A stretch of DNA of 64,000 bases from Cupidesulfovibrio sp000226255 (GTDB lineage Bacteria > Desulfobacterota > Desulfovibrionia > Desulfovibrionales > Desulfovibrionaceae), in contig NZ_AP036014.1 in the NCBI RefSeq assembly GCF_003402415.2, positions 310,001 to 374,000 of the forward strand. Reading direction: 5' to 3'. Both the position numbers and the translations under genes were made by a program. Below the pieces are notes generated by a model. The model saw only the letters and a program-made list of their open reading frames with translations. It was not told the origin of the DNA and ran no database searches. Positions 17,771-26,848 of the stretch are shown piece after piece. How positions within the stretch are numbered: the first letter of the stretch is position 1; each line of letters starts with the position of its first letter.

Positions 17771-18895
17771 ATGAGCCAGCGCGACTATTACGAAGTGCTC
17801 GGCGTCGCCCGGGACGCGTCGGAGGACGAGATCAAGCGGCAGTATCGCAAGCTTGCGCTCCAGTACCACCCCGACCGCAACCCGGACAACCCCGAGGCCG
17901 AGCAGAAGTTCAAGGAAGCCGCCGAGGCCTACGACGTGCTGCGCGACGCCGACAAGCGCGCGCGGTACGACCGGTTTGGTCACGCGGGCCTCAACGGTAA
18001 CGGCGGCGGTCACGGGTTCGACAACGCCGAGGACGTGTTCGCGCATTTCAGCGACATTTTCGGCGATCTCTTCGGCTTCGCCACCGGTTCGTCGCGCATG
18101 CGCGGGCCGCGTCCCCAGGCCGGGGCCGACCTGCGCTACAACCTGTCCATCACCTTCCGCCAGGCGGCCAAGGGCGACGAAGTCACCCTGCGCCTGCCCA
18201 AGAAGGTGGCCTGCGACGAATGCAACGGTTCCGGCGCGGCCCCCGGCACGCGGCCCGAGGCCTGCCGCCACTGCGGCGGCAGCGGGCAGATCCGCCAGAG
18301 CCAGGGCTTCTTCCAGATCGCCGTGCCCTGTCCCGTGTGTCGGGGCGAAGGCCAGGTCATCCCCACCCCCTGCCCCAAGTGCAAGGGTTCTGGCATCCTG
18401 CAGCAGGTGCGCGAGCTTGCCGTGCGCATTCCCGCCGGGGTGGACACCGGCAACCGCCTGCGCCTGCGCGGCGAGGGCGAGCCGGGTCTGCACGGCGGCC
18501 CCCCCGGCGACCTGTACGTGGTTGTCAGCGTGGAGCAGGACAAGACCTTCCGCCGCCAGGGCCAGGATCTGGTGATCACCCACGAGGTAAGCTTCGTGCA
18601 GGCCGCACTTGGCGACCGCATCGAGGTGCCCACCCTGGACGACCCGGTGACCCTGGACATTCCCAAGGGCACCCAGAGCGGCGAGGTGTTTCGCCTGTCC
18701 GATCAGGGGTTGCCCTACCTTGGTCACCACCAGAAGGGCGACCTGCTGGTGGAGGTGCGCGTGCTGACGCCCGTCAGCCTGACCAAGAAGCAGGAAGAGC
18801 TGCTGCGCGAATTCGCCAAGCTGGAAGAAGGCAAGCCCTTCGAGAAGGTCAAGAAGGTGGCGCGCAAGATCGGCAAGGCCATGGGCATGGAATAG
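17771..18895 (+). CDS. dnaJ: Chaperone protein DnaJ
   Basis: 374 aa, the normal DnaJ length. The J domain contains HPD at residues 33-35, for stimulating the DnaK ATPase. A short Gly/Phe-rich linker is followed by a zinc-finger region with all four CxxCxGxG repeats (CDECNGSG, CRHCGGSG, CPVCRGEG, CPKCKGSG) and two C-terminal substrate-binding domains. All zinc ligands are present. It is cotranscribed with rpoZ; no adjacent dnaK or grpE is seen in the window. Confidence 0.97.
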   Translation: MSQRDYYEVLGVARDASEDEIKRQYRKLALQYHPDRNPDNPEAEQKFKEAAEAYDVLRDADKRARYDRFGHAGLNGNGGGHGFDNAEDVFAHFSDIFGDLFGFATGSSRMRGPRPQAGADLRYNLSITFRQAAKGDEVTLRLPKKVACDECNGSGAAPGTRPEACRHCGGSGQIRQSQGFFQIAVPCPVCRGEGQVIPTPCPKCKGSGILQQVRELAVRIPAGVDTGNRLRLRGEGEPGLHGGPPGDLYVVVSVEQDKTFRRQGQDLVITHEVSFVQAALGDRIEVPTLDDPVTLDIPKGTQSGEVFRLSDQGLPYLGHHQKGDLLVEVRVLTPVSLTKKQEELLREFAKLEEGKPFEKVKKVARKIGKAMGME

Positions 18896-18964
18896 GGCGA
18901 AGGCGGCGGGGTGATACACCCCGTGGCCGAGGCTGCGTTCATGCTGCCGATCCGCATGTTTCAT

Positions 18965-19003
18965 CCGCCCCCGGCGCAGTTGCGCCGGGGGCGGACGTTT
19001 TTT
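18965..19003 (+). terminator. Rho-independent terminator after dnaJ
   Basis: 14-bp stem CCGCCCCCGGCGCA / TGCGCCGGGGGCGG (18965-18978 / 18981-18994) followed by ACG and six T. Confidence 0.85.
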
Positions 19004-19419
19004 CGGGCGGCGGATAATTCTTTGCAATTTTTTAGGTAGGGATTTACCTACCTGTGTGTGCGGGTTGCGGGGAAATCCCCTTCGTAGCCCTCCCTGAACA
19101 GTCTTGACGCCTCGCAAAAAGGCATGTCAGAACGCACTGGCGCGCGCCGGGTTTGCAGCGGAATCCGGCGTTCGACGCAGAAGCGCCCGACAGCATGCGA
19201 CTGCCGACGCATCCGGGCTGTTGCATCGCGCCGAAGTGGCCGTTTTTAAAATACTCATTCAGCAGGGCTGTACCAGCCGGGGGGCGTTGCGCCGATGGAC
19301 CATGCACGAGAGTGGTGCGACAGTTGCGTGCCGTGATTGCAGTATTCAGCCGCGAACACGGCCCGCGTGACGTGAAGCGCTCACGCTCGTCCGTCACTGC
19401 GCCATGGTCTGGCTGGCCG
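19004..19419. other. Intergenic region upstream of the TolC-like gene
   Basis: About 415 bases with no credible gene. At 19034-19053 there is a perfect inverted repeat AGGTAGG-gattta-CCTACCT in a locally AT-rich stretch, a possible operator for the three-gene module downstream. Confidence 0.5.
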
Positions 19420-20865
19420 ATGCACCCAGGCCGCATCACCGCCATACTGTTGGCGGTGCTGCCGTGGCTTGCGCTGGTCATGGCGTACCCGGCCATGGCG
19501 GCGGACACCCCGCAGCCGCTCACCCTTCCCCAGTGCATCGCCATCGCCCTGCGCGACAACGCCGCACCGGCCGCCGCCCGCGAAGGACTGGCCATCGCCG
19601 AGGCGCAGCACCGCCAGGCCCTGTCCGCCTACTGGCCGCAACTCAAGCTTTCCGCCACCCAGACGCGCCTGGACAGCGACCCGGTGTTCGTCTTTCCGGA
19701 AGAAACCTCGGACTACACCGTGGACATGGGCGGCGGCCCCATGACCACGCGCACCACCGTGCCGGAGCGGCGCATCCCGCTCATGGACCGTGACCTTGGC
19801 GAATACCGGGCGGAGCTTGGGCTGCTGCTGTACGACGGCGGCCGCCGCGAGGCCCGCGTGCGCGAGGCCGGGGCGGGGCGCGACGCGGCAACGGGCGAGG
19901 CGCGCCATGCCGCGCTGCAACTGGTGCACGATGTGACCACCCGCTACCACGGGGTGGTGCTGGCCCGGGCCCTGCGCGACATCGGCCATGAAACGGCGCA
20001 GCGCCTGGAGGCCGCCCGCGACGTGACCGAACATTTCTACAAGGGCGGATCGCAGCGGGTGCGCAAGACCGATTGGCTGCGCGCCAGGGTGGCCGCGCTG
20101 GGCGTGCGGACCATGCTGGCGGAACTGGATTCCAACGTGGAACTGGCCGAGGCGGCCCTGGCGAACACCATGGGCCTGCCGTGGAACGCCGACATGCGGG
20201 TGGCCGACACGGAACTGCCCGCCGCGCCGGAGCCCGGTCCGTTGGCGGAGTCCGTGGCCGGAGCCTACCGCCTGAACCTCGACCTTGCGCGCTTCGACGC
20301 CGGGGTGCGGGCGGCCGAGGCGCGGCTGGACGACGCCACCGGCGAATACCTGCCGGTGGTTTCGCTGTTCGGCACCCTGTCTACGGTGACCAACACCTAC
20401 GATGGGGGGCTGGTGGCAGAAGATGAACGCACCCACGGCGCGGCCGGACTGACCGTGGAACTGCCGCTGTTCGAGGGATTTCGCACCCAGGCCCGGGTGG
20501 AGGAGATGCGCGCCCGGCTGCGCCAGTTGGCCCACCAGCGCGTGCTGCTGCGCGAAGGCGTGGCCCTGCGCGTGAAGGACGCGGTGCTGCGCGAGCGCCG
20601 TGCGGCCCGGCAGGCCGCGCTGGGCGCGGAAGCCGTGGCCGTGGCCGCAGAAAGCCGCGCCCTGACAGAGCGCGCCTACCGCGAAGGGCTGGTGGACACC
20701 CGTGAACTGCTGGAAACGCAGGTGTACGAGGCCCTGGTGCGCGCCGCGCGCCAGCGGGCGCTGTACGAGGCCCAGGCCGCCGTGGCCGCGCGCAACCTTG
20801 TGGCCGGTACGGAAATTCTCGACCGCTTGCGTGAGGTGGGCTATGGCGCCCGCGCCCTGCCCTGA
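19420..20865 (+). CDS. TolC-family outer membrane channel protein
   Basis: 481 aa. A signal peptide (ITAILLAVLPWLALVMAYPAMAA) leads to two repeats of the OEP/TolC fold, with long amphipathic helices (LTLPQCIAIALRDNAAPAAA; HRQALSAYWPQLKLSATQT). Such trimers form exit ducts for type I secretion or RND efflux. No inner-membrane pump or adaptor gene is adjacent; the next genes encode a PhnD-like binding protein and a GGDEF-EAL protein. ATG 19420 has a weak binding site, and a GTG at about 19372 is an in-frame alternative. The stop overlaps the next gene if that starts at 20843. Confidence 0.82.
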   Translation: MHPGRITAILLAVLPWLALVMAYPAMAADTPQPLTLPQCIAIALRDNAAPAAAREGLAIAEAQHRQALSAYWPQLKLSATQTRLDSDPVFVFPEETSDYTVDMGGGPMTTRTTVPERRIPLMDRDLGEYRAELGLLLYDGGRREARVREAGAGRDAATGEARHAALQLVHDVTTRYHGVVLARALRDIGHETAQRLEAARDVTEHFYKGGSQRVRKTDWLRARVAALGVRTMLAELDSNVELAEAALANTMGLPWNADMRVADTELPAAPEPGPLAESVAGAYRLNLDLARFDAGVRAAEARLDDATGEYLPVVSLFGTLSTVTNTYDGGLVAEDERTHGAAGLTVELPLFEGFRTQARVEEMRARLRQLAHQRVLLREGVALRVKDAVLRERRAARQAALGAEAVAVAAESRALTERAYREGLVDTRELLETQVYEALVRAARQRALYEAQAAVAARNLVAGTEILDRLREVGYGARALP

Positions 20866-21790
20866 CCTTGGAACCGGCATGATCCCCGCCCCGCCCGCGC
20901 ACGGCGCGTGGCGGGCCACGGCGCGCGGGATGGCCGCCGCGTTGCTGGTGCTGCTGGCGAGCGCATGGCTGCTGCCGACCGCACCCGCCGTGGCCACGGA
21001 ACTGCGCCTGGGCTACGTGGAGTATTCCCTGCCGGGCGTGGACCGCAAGGACGTGGCCCTGGCCGTGGAGCTGTGGGCGCGCCGCTACGTGGAGACGGAA
21101 CGCGGCCTTGGCGTGCGGCTGACCGGCTACCACTCGCGGAACGAGATGCGCAAGGCGCTGGCCAAAGGCCAGGTGGACGTGGTGCACCTGCCCACCGTGG
21201 ATTACCTGCTGCTCTCGCGCGAAATGGACCTGAAGCCGTTCGGCGTGCCGGTGACCGACGGCGAATACGGCGAACGCTATGTGCTGGTCGCCGCCAAGGG
21301 GTCTGGCATCACCCAGGTCAGCCAGTTGCGCGGCGCGCGCCTGCTGGTGCAGGCCATGTCCGCTGGGCCGGAAAGCCTGCCCCTGCGCTGGGTGGAGCGG
21401 CAGTTGCGCGACCAGGGGCTGCCCGTGGCCGCCAGACATTTTTCGGGCGTGGAGTTCGAGGTGCAGGCCTCGCGCGTGCTGCTGCCGGTGTTCTTCGGGC
21501 AGGCCCCGGCCTGCGTGATCACCGAGCGTTCGCTGCGCACCATGGTCGAACTCAACCCCCAGGTGGGCGCGCAGTTGGAGCGCATCGCCGTATCCCCGCC
21601 GCTCATAGATTTCGTGATGTGCCTCGCCCCGTCGGTGGATCCTTCGCTGGCGCCGCGTTACGCGGAGCTGGGCCTGGGGCTGTCCGACAACCCGTGGGGC
21701 AGGCAGATGCTGCTGTTGCTGCAACTTGACGGCATCGCGCCGTTCCGCGCCGAGGCCATCGAACCCGCGCGCCGTCTGGTGGAGCAATGA
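20843..21790 (+). CDS. PhnD-like periplasmic substrate-binding protein
   Basis: 315 aa. After a signal sequence (MAAALLVLLASAWLLPTAPAVA) the protein shows the phosphate/phosphonate ABC binding-protein pattern: LRLGYVEYSLPGVD, a KGQVDVVHLPTVDYLLL segment and GSGITQVSQLRGARLLV. No ABC permease or ATPase follows. Instead the stop overlaps the start of the GGDEF-EAL gene (ATGA), so the protein probably serves as the periplasmic sensor of a signalling complex. ATG 20843 has GAGG six bases upstream and overlaps the TolC gene by 23 bases; ATG 20879 is the alternative. The ligand is unknown. Confidence 0.8.
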   Translation: MAPAPCPDLGTGMIPAPPAHGAWRATARGMAAALLVLLASAWLLPTAPAVATELRLGYVEYSLPGVDRKDVALAVELWARRYVETERGLGVRLTGYHSRNEMRKALAKGQVDVVHLPTVDYLLLSREMDLKPFGVPVTDGEYGERYVLVAAKGSGITQVSQLRGARLLVQAMSAGPESLPLRWVERQLRDQGLPVAARHFSGVEFEVQASRVLLPVFFGQAPACVITERSLRTMVELNPQVGAQLERIAVSPPLIDFVMCLAPSVDPSLAPRYAELGLGLSDNPWGRQMLLLLQLDGIAPFRAEAIEPARRLVEQ

Positions 21791-24489
21791 GCACCCCCCC
21801 TCCCAGCTGCTTGGAGCCCGGCGCCGTCGCCGGGACGGAAGCCGCCTGTGCGGCGGGGGCGGCGGCCGCTGGCCCGGGCGTTGCCGACCGGCCTGACCGA
21901 CTTGGTCGTACTGACCGGCCTGATCGCGAAGACGCCCGCCCGCGCCGCCCACGTCGCCGCTTCGGCATCGCCTTCAAGGCGGGGGGGCTGGCCTTCGTGG
22001 CGGGGCTGGCCATCATCGCGGCCATCCTGGGCATGATCATTCCCTACCAACAGGGCGTGCTGCGCCGGGGCCTGGAATCGCAGGCCGACAGGCTGGTGGC
22101 CTCGGTGGGCGAGGTGGCGGCCAGCGCCCTTGCGGCAGAGGATTACGCCGCGCTGGTGGATCATTGCACCGGCGTGCTGCGTCGCCAGCAGGGGCTGGAA
22201 TATCTGGTGGTCACCCGCGCCGACGGCTCCGCCTTCGAGTTCCGCCGGGGCGGCTGGGCGTTCCGCCCGGCGCTGCCCGGCCACGCTGCCCCGCCCGATG
22301 CGGGCAACGGATTTCGCGACGGCCCGCAGGATGCCCCGCGGGGGGGGGCGCAGGGTGCGCCGGACCCCGGCGCGCCCCTGCCGGAATCCGCCGGTCCGGG
22401 CGTCTATCACCACTCCGCCCCGGTGGATCGGGCGGGCATTACCATCTGCACCGTGTCCGTGGGCATTGCGCTGGACGGCTACCGGGCCGAACAGCGGGCC
22501 GCGTGGTGGCACATCGCCGCGCTGACGGTCACGGCCCTGCTGGTGGCGCTGGGCACCGCGCTGCTGCTGGCGCGCACAGTGACCCGCACGGTGCTGCGCC
22601 TGTCGGGCTGGGTGCGCTCCATAGGCCCCGGCAACATGGGCCAGCGCATCCGTATCGACACCGGCGATGAACTGGAAGGGCTGGCCAACGCCTTCAATGG
22701 CATGCTCGACCTGCTGGAAGCCTCGCAGCGCGAACTGAACGAGATCCACCGCGACCTGGAACGCCGGGTGCGCGAGCGCACCGCCCAACTGTGCGACGCC
22801 AACGCCAAGCTGCACCTGATGGGCGAGGTGTTCACCCACGCGGTGGAGGGCATCTTCATCACCGACAGCGCGGGCTCGGTGGTGGCCGTGAACCCGGCCT
22901 TCGAGCGCATCACCGGCGTGGACGCGGGGTCCATGGTGGGCCGCCCCTCGCCGGTGCTGGGCATGACGCCCATGGGCGGAAGCCGCAGCGTGTGGGACGA
23001 GATGCTGGAGCACGGTTCGTGGATCGGCGAGACGCGCGGGCCGCACCGCGACGGCTGGCAGATTCCGCAGTGGCTGAGCCTTGTGTCCATCCGCGACGAG
23101 GCCGGGGCGATCCTGAACTGCGTGGGGGTGTTCTCGGATATTTCCGACATCAAGCAGAAAGAGGCGCAGATCACTTACCAGGCCAACCACGACGACCTGA
23201 CCGGCCTGCCCAACCGCAAACACATTTTTGAACTGCTGCGCGAGGCCATCGGCAAGGCCGCCGTGCGCGAGCAGCAGCTGGCCGTGGTGTTCATCGACAT
23301 GGACGGCTTCAAGTTCATCAACGATTCCTATGACCACGCCACCGGCGACCAGTTGCTGTGCGACGTGGCCCGGCGGCTGCGCGCGGCCCTGCGGCCCGGC
23401 GACATCCTGGGGCGGCTGGGGGGCGACGAATTCGTGGCGGCGGTGGGCGGCATCACCGACAAATCGCACCTGGACGGCATCATGCGGCGGCTGTTCGCGA
23501 CCTTCGCGGAGCCGTTCGCCTACGGAGGCATGGGCTTTTCGGTCACGGCCAGCTTCGGGGTGTCGGTGTACCCGGACGACGGCCAGACGGCCAACGAACT
23601 GCTGTCGCGCGCGGACATCGCCATGTATCGCGCGAAAGACATGGGCAAGAACGCCATTGCCCTGTTCTGCGAGGAACAGTGCCTGGAATTCACCCGGCGC
23701 TACCGCATGGACCAGGAGATCAAGGCGGCCATCGCCGGGCGGGAATTCCGGCTGGTGTATCAGCCCATCGCTGACGCGCGCGCCCTGCGGGTGCGCAAGG
23801 TGGAGGCGCTGCTGCGCTGGGAGCGCGACGGCACGGTGGTGGCCCCGCCCTCGGTCTTCATACCCGTGGCGGAAACCTCCAACTCCATCCGCGAAATCAC
23901 CAAACTGGTGGTGGAAATGGCCTGCGCCCAGCACGCCGCGTGGCGGCTGGAGGGGCTGACCCTGCCGGTGGCGGTGAACATTTCCTCGCGCTGCCTGACC
24001 AGCGACGAGACCATCAGCCACATCGCCGCGTGCCTGAACGCCTACGACGTGCCCGCCGACGCGCTGGAAGTGGAGATTACCGAAACCTCGCTGATGCAGA
24101 ACTACGAGCGCGGCAACGCCATGCTGTGCACCCTGCGCGACCTGGGGGTGCGGGTTTCTCTGGACGACTTCGGCACCGGGTATTCCTCGCTGCAATACCT
24201 TGCGCGCATGCCCATCCACGCCCTGAAGATAGACCGCACCTTCGTGCAGGAACTGCTGGACGAAGGGGGCAGCCTGGAGATCGTGGAGACCATCCTGGGT
24301 CTGGCCCGCAGCCTGCGCCTGGCCACGGTGGCCGAAGGGGTGGAGACGGCGGCCCAGCTTTCCGCCCTGCGCGGCATGGGCGTGGACTACCTGCAGGGCT
24401 ACTGCCTTGGCCGCCCGCTGCCCGCCGACGACATCCTGACCCTGTGCCGCCGGGGCATGCGGCTGGTGCCCAAGGACGTGGAGAGATAA
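21787..24489 (+). CDS. Membrane GGDEF-EAL bifunctional cyclic-di-GMP protein with HAMP and PAS
   Basis: 900 aa. Layout: a Pro/Arg-rich cytoplasmic tail (1-58), membrane segment 1 (about 61-86), a periplasmic domain (about 90-235), membrane segment 2 (about 241-262), HAMP (about 263-315), coiled coil, PAS (about 345-460), GGDEF (about 465-625) and EAL (about 640-890). The active site GGDEF (545-549) and the inhibitory I-site R536xxD539 are intact. The EAL domain keeps EALLRW (673 on), DDFGTGYSSL and AEGVE, so both synthesis and hydrolysis look possible. It is coupled to the PhnD-like gene by a 4-base overlap, and its periplasmic domain is a natural docking site for that protein. Confidence 0.93.
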   Translation: MSTPPPSCLEPGAVAGTEAACAAGAAAAGPGVADRPDRLGRTDRPDREDARPRRPRRRFGIAFKAGGLAFVAGLAIIAAILGMIIPYQQGVLRRGLESQADRLVASVGEVAASALAAEDYAALVDHCTGVLRRQQGLEYLVVTRADGSAFEFRRGGWAFRPALPGHAAPPDAGNGFRDGPQDAPRGGAQGAPDPGAPLPESAGPGVYHHSAPVDRAGITICTVSVGIALDGYRAEQRAAWWHIAALTVTALLVALGTALLLARTVTRTVLRLSGWVRSIGPGNMGQRIRIDTGDELEGLANAFNGMLDLLEASQRELNEIHRDLERRVRERTAQLCDANAKLHLMGEVFTHAVEGIFITDSAGSVVAVNPAFERITGVDAGSMVGRPSPVLGMTPMGGSRSVWDEMLEHGSWIGETRGPHRDGWQIPQWLSLVSIRDEAGAILNCVGVFSDISDIKQKEAQITYQANHDDLTGLPNRKHIFELLREAIGKAAVREQQLAVVFIDMDGFKFINDSYDHATGDQLLCDVARRLRAALRPGDILGRLGGDEFVAAVGGITDKSHLDGIMRRLFATFAEPFAYGGMGFSVTASFGVSVYPDDGQTANELLSRADIAMYRAKDMGKNAIALFCEEQCLEFTRRYRMDQEIKAAIAGREFRLVYQPIADARALRVRKVEALLRWERDGTVVAPPSVFIPVAETSNSIREITKLVVEMACAQHAAWRLEGLTLPVAVNISSRCLTSDETISHIAACLNAYDVPADALEVEITETSLMQNYERGNAMLCTLRDLGVRVSLDDFGTGYSSLQYLARMPIHALKIDRTFVQELLDEGGSLEIVETILGLARSLRLATVAEGVETAAQLSALRGMGVDYLQGYCLGRPLPADDILTLCRRGMRLVPKDVER

Positions 24490-24523
24490 TCCGCCAGGGC
24501 GCGCGGGCGGCGGGCTCCCCCGT

Positions 24524-24596
24524 CTGCCCGAACTGGCCCGAACTGGCCCGAACCGGCCTGACCCGCTCTGGCCCGGCGCGACTTGGCCCGACTCAG
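24524..24596. repeat. Degenerate 10-bp tandem repeat
   Basis: CTGGCCCGAA occurs twice in tandem (24533-24542, 24543-24552), flanked by decaying copies (CTGCCCGAA, CCGGCCTGAC, TTGGCCCGACT). The same core recurs in the 12-bp repeat at 36477. It is noncoding. Confidence 0.5.
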
Positions 24597-24658
24597 CCAT
24601 GTCCCCGCAGTCCGGATTCTTCCCTCGGCGGCCATCCCCCGCTTCTCGTGACCTTTCG

Positions 24659-24689
24659 ACGGACGCCGCATTGGCGTCCGTTCTGTTTT
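24659..24689 (+). terminator. Terminator after the GGDEF-EAL gene
   Basis: 9-bp stem ACGGACGCC / GGCGTCCGT (24659-24667 / 24673-24681) with loop GCATT, then TCTGTTTT. Confidence 0.6.
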
Positions 24690-24781
24690 GGGCTACAGCG
24701 AAGGGGTATGGGACAGCCCGCGCGGGGCCGCGCGAGCGCCATCCCTTTGTCTTGTTCCAAGATCGGCAGGAGGTTATCCCC

Positions 24782-25480
24782 ATGTCTTCCGATATGCCCA
24801 AAATGCCCGATTCGCCTGACTCGCCCAACTCGCCAGACGGGGGCGCGCCCACCGTCCGGCTTGACGATATGCCCGACCCCCTCGACTACGACGAAGACGG
24901 CCCGGACCTGCCCAACACCGGGTGCGGCTGCGGATGCGGCGCGCCCTCCGCGCTGGAATGCACCGGCGGGTTGGGCAAATCCGTGCCCGAGTCCGACGAC
25001 GCGGAGGCCGCCTTCAGCCACATGACCGAGGACGGCAGCGTGACCATGGTGGACGTGGGCGCGAAGGCCCCCACCCAGCGCACCGCCATCGTGCGGGCCG
25101 TGGTGGAGGTGAACGCAAGCACCCTGGATCTGCTGAAGCGCCGCGCCCTGCCCAAGGGCGACGTGCTGACCACCGCCAAGATCGCGGGCATCATGGCCGC
25201 CAAGCGCACGGCGGAGCTGATTCCCATGTGCCACCCGCTGGCCATCAGCTACGCGGACGTGCGCTTTGCCGTGGTGAATGCGCCCCCCTCCATCGAACTG
25301 GAGGCGGAAGTGCGCACCACGGGCCAGACCGGCGTGGAAATGGAAGCCATGGTCGCCGCGCAGGTGGCCGCGCTGACCATCTACGACATGTGCAAGGCCG
25401 TGCAGAAGGACATCGTGCTGCGCGACTGCCGTCTGGTGTTCAAGTCCGGCGGCAAGAGCGGCACGTTTCGGGCGGGGTAG
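24782..25480 (+). CDS. moaC: Cyclic pyranopterin monophosphate synthase MoaC with N-terminal extension
   Basis: 232 aa, about 75 longer than usual. The MoaC core starts near residue 80 (MTEDGSVTMVDVG) and has all family motifs: MCHPLAISY (149-157), TTGQTGVEMEAM (179-190) and TIYDMCKAVQKD (199-210). It acts with MoaA to convert 3',8-cyclo-GTP to cyclic pyranopterin monophosphate in molybdopterin (Mo/W cofactor) synthesis, needed for enzymes such as formate dehydrogenase. The extension is Pro/Asp-rich, with a run of Ser-Pro-Asp repeats, and carries a Cys cluster (C48, C50, C52, C60). GGAGG eight bases before ATG 24782 favours the long form. Confidence 0.93.
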   Translation: MSSDMPKMPDSPDSPNSPDGGAPTVRLDDMPDPLDYDEDGPDLPNTGCGCGCGAPSALECTGGLGKSVPESDDAEAAFSHMTEDGSVTMVDVGAKAPTQRTAIVRAVVEVNASTLDLLKRRALPKGDVLTTAKIAGIMAAKRTAELIPMCHPLAISYADVRFAVVNAPPSIELEAEVRTTGQTGVEMEAMVAAQVAALTIYDMCKAVQKDIVLRDCRLVFKSGGKSGTFRAG

Positions 25481-25523
25481 GGCGGCTGGCAGTTCCCTTC
25501 TTTCCTGAGACGTTAGGGAGTAC

Positions 25524-25563
25524 AAAGCAGAGAGGCCGCATGGGCGGCCTCTCTGCTTTTTTT
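25524..25563 (+). terminator. Terminator after moaC
   Basis: 14-bp stem AAAGCAGAGAGGCC / GGCCTCTCTGCTTT (25524-25537 / 25546-25559) ending in seven T. It lies just before the 3' end of the converging esterase gene. Confidence 0.85.
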
Positions 25564-25588
25564 GAGGTACGCAGTTCCCGTCCGGTTT

Positions 25589-26608
25589 TCAGCGGCTGGC
25601 ATCCTCCAGCCGGGCGGCGATGAACCCGTCCACCGCGTCGGTGTAGGCTCCGGGCAGGCCCAACAGGTGGTTGATCTCGCCGTGGGTCAGTGCTTGCGGC
25701 AGCACCGGCGTGTTGCGGCCGGAGCGCGCGGTCTTGGCCGCGAAGGCCTCGGCGGCCACGCAGGGCTTGTCGGCCCGCTTGGTGGAGCACACCAGCAGCA
25801 TGGGCACGGCCTTGGGCGACCACTGGTCCTGCGGCGAGGTCTTGGCCCAGTAGGCGGGGTTCTTGCCGAAGGCATCGTCGTAGAAGCCCGGGTGCCGGTG
25901 CTTCATGATGGCGGGCACGTCCATGGCCGCCGAATCCAGCACCACGGCGCCCGCCACGGGGCGGTCGAGCAGGGACGGCGCGGACGCCGCCAGCGCCACC
26001 AGATGCGCCCCCGCGGAATGCCCCATCAGGATGATGCGCGACGGGTCCGCGCCCCAGCCGGGGGCGGCGTCCGCCACGCGGCGCACGGCGGCGGCCACGT
26101 CCTCGGCCTGTTCCAGGGCCATGGCATCGGGAAGCAACCGGTAGTTGATGCTCACCAGCACGAACCCCTTGGGCAGCCAGCGGGCCAGCTTGTTGTCCAT
26201 CAGGCCGGGGTTGGCCTTGTCGCCGATCTTCCACGCGCCGCCGTGCACCATGACGATGACGGGCGCGTGTTGCGGGTTGGGCGGCAGGTACACGTCCATG
26301 ACCTGGGCGGGGTGCGGGCCGTAGCTTTCGGCCAGCCTGCGGCTGCCGGGCACGATGGCGGCGGGGTCCGGCGGCGTGCTGCCCCGGCGGGCGGCGGTGG
26401 AACCTGCCTGCCGGGTAGACGTGCCATTGCCCGAAGCCGTGTTGCCCGATGTGGTGCTACCCGACGCGGACCGCTCGGCGCGGCGTTCGCGCAGCATGTC
26501 AAGGATGGGACCGGCGGCAGCGTTGGGCGCGGGGCAGGCGAGGACGGCGGTCAGCAGGGTGGCCAGCAGCAGGAGCAGGACGGGAAATCTGGTGCGACGG
26601 GCAGGCAT
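25589..26608 (-). CDS. Secreted alpha/beta-hydrolase (esterase/lipase, BD-FAE-like)
   Basis: 339 aa. The N-terminal hydrophobic segment with LTAVLAC resembles a signal peptide or a weak lipobox, so it is probably exported, perhaps as a lipoprotein. A Ser/Thr/Gly-rich linker (about residues 45-80) precedes the hydrolase domain with oxyanion-hole HGGAW, nucleophile elbow GHSAG and a late conserved His (THGEINH). ATG 26608 has GGAGGG six bases upstream. Family members hydrolyse small esters or peptide derivatives such as kynurenine formamide; the substrate here is unknown. Confidence 0.85.
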   Translation of the reverse strand: MPARRTRFPVLLLLLATLLTAVLACPAPNAAAGPILDMLRERRAERSASGSTTSGNTASGNGTSTRQAGSTAARRGSTPPDPAAIVPGSRRLAESYGPHPAQVMDVYLPPNPQHAPVIVMVHGGAWKIGDKANPGLMDNKLARWLPKGFVLVSINYRLLPDAMALEQAEDVAAAVRRVADAAPGWGADPSRIILMGHSAGAHLVALAASAPSLLDRPVAGAVVLDSAAMDVPAIMKHRHPGFYDDAFGKNPAYWAKTSPQDQWSPKAVPMLLVCSTKRADKPCVAAEAFAAKTARSGRNTPVLPQALTHGEINHLLGLPGAYTDAVDGFIAARLEDASR

Positions 26609-26740
26609 GGGGTGCCCTCCGGATGAGGGGCGGTGGCGGTGTTGCGGCGTGGCGGGCAGAGTGCGGCCAGCCGTCGCGGCTGTCGCCTCTTGGAATTCCA
26701 TTCTGTGTGTCCTCGTAATATGCAGGTAATATGAATAAAA

Positions 26741-26799
26741 GTTTTGGGGGGAGGGGGCGCGGGGGAGGAGACCCTTTTCCAAAAGGGTCCCTCCCCCGC
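26741..26799 (-). terminator. Conserved 3' hairpin element behind hisF (copy 1)
   Basis: Near-perfect 19-bp stem (26759-26778 / 26781-26799, one bulged base) capped by TTTT-cc-AAAA, with a C-rich tail ending CCCCAAAAC on the minus strand. The same element in the same orientation follows pabC at 47710-47785. It begins 50 bases past the hisF stop. Confidence 0.65.
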
Positions 26800-26848
26800 A
26801 AGAAGGAAATCTTTCAGCAGGCTGCCAACGGGCAAAATACCCGGTTGG

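Noticed and set aside
19104..19418. Small genes between dnaJ and the TolC-like gene
   Set aside because: The frames are rich in Arg/Ala/Cys without binding sites or structure and look noncoding.
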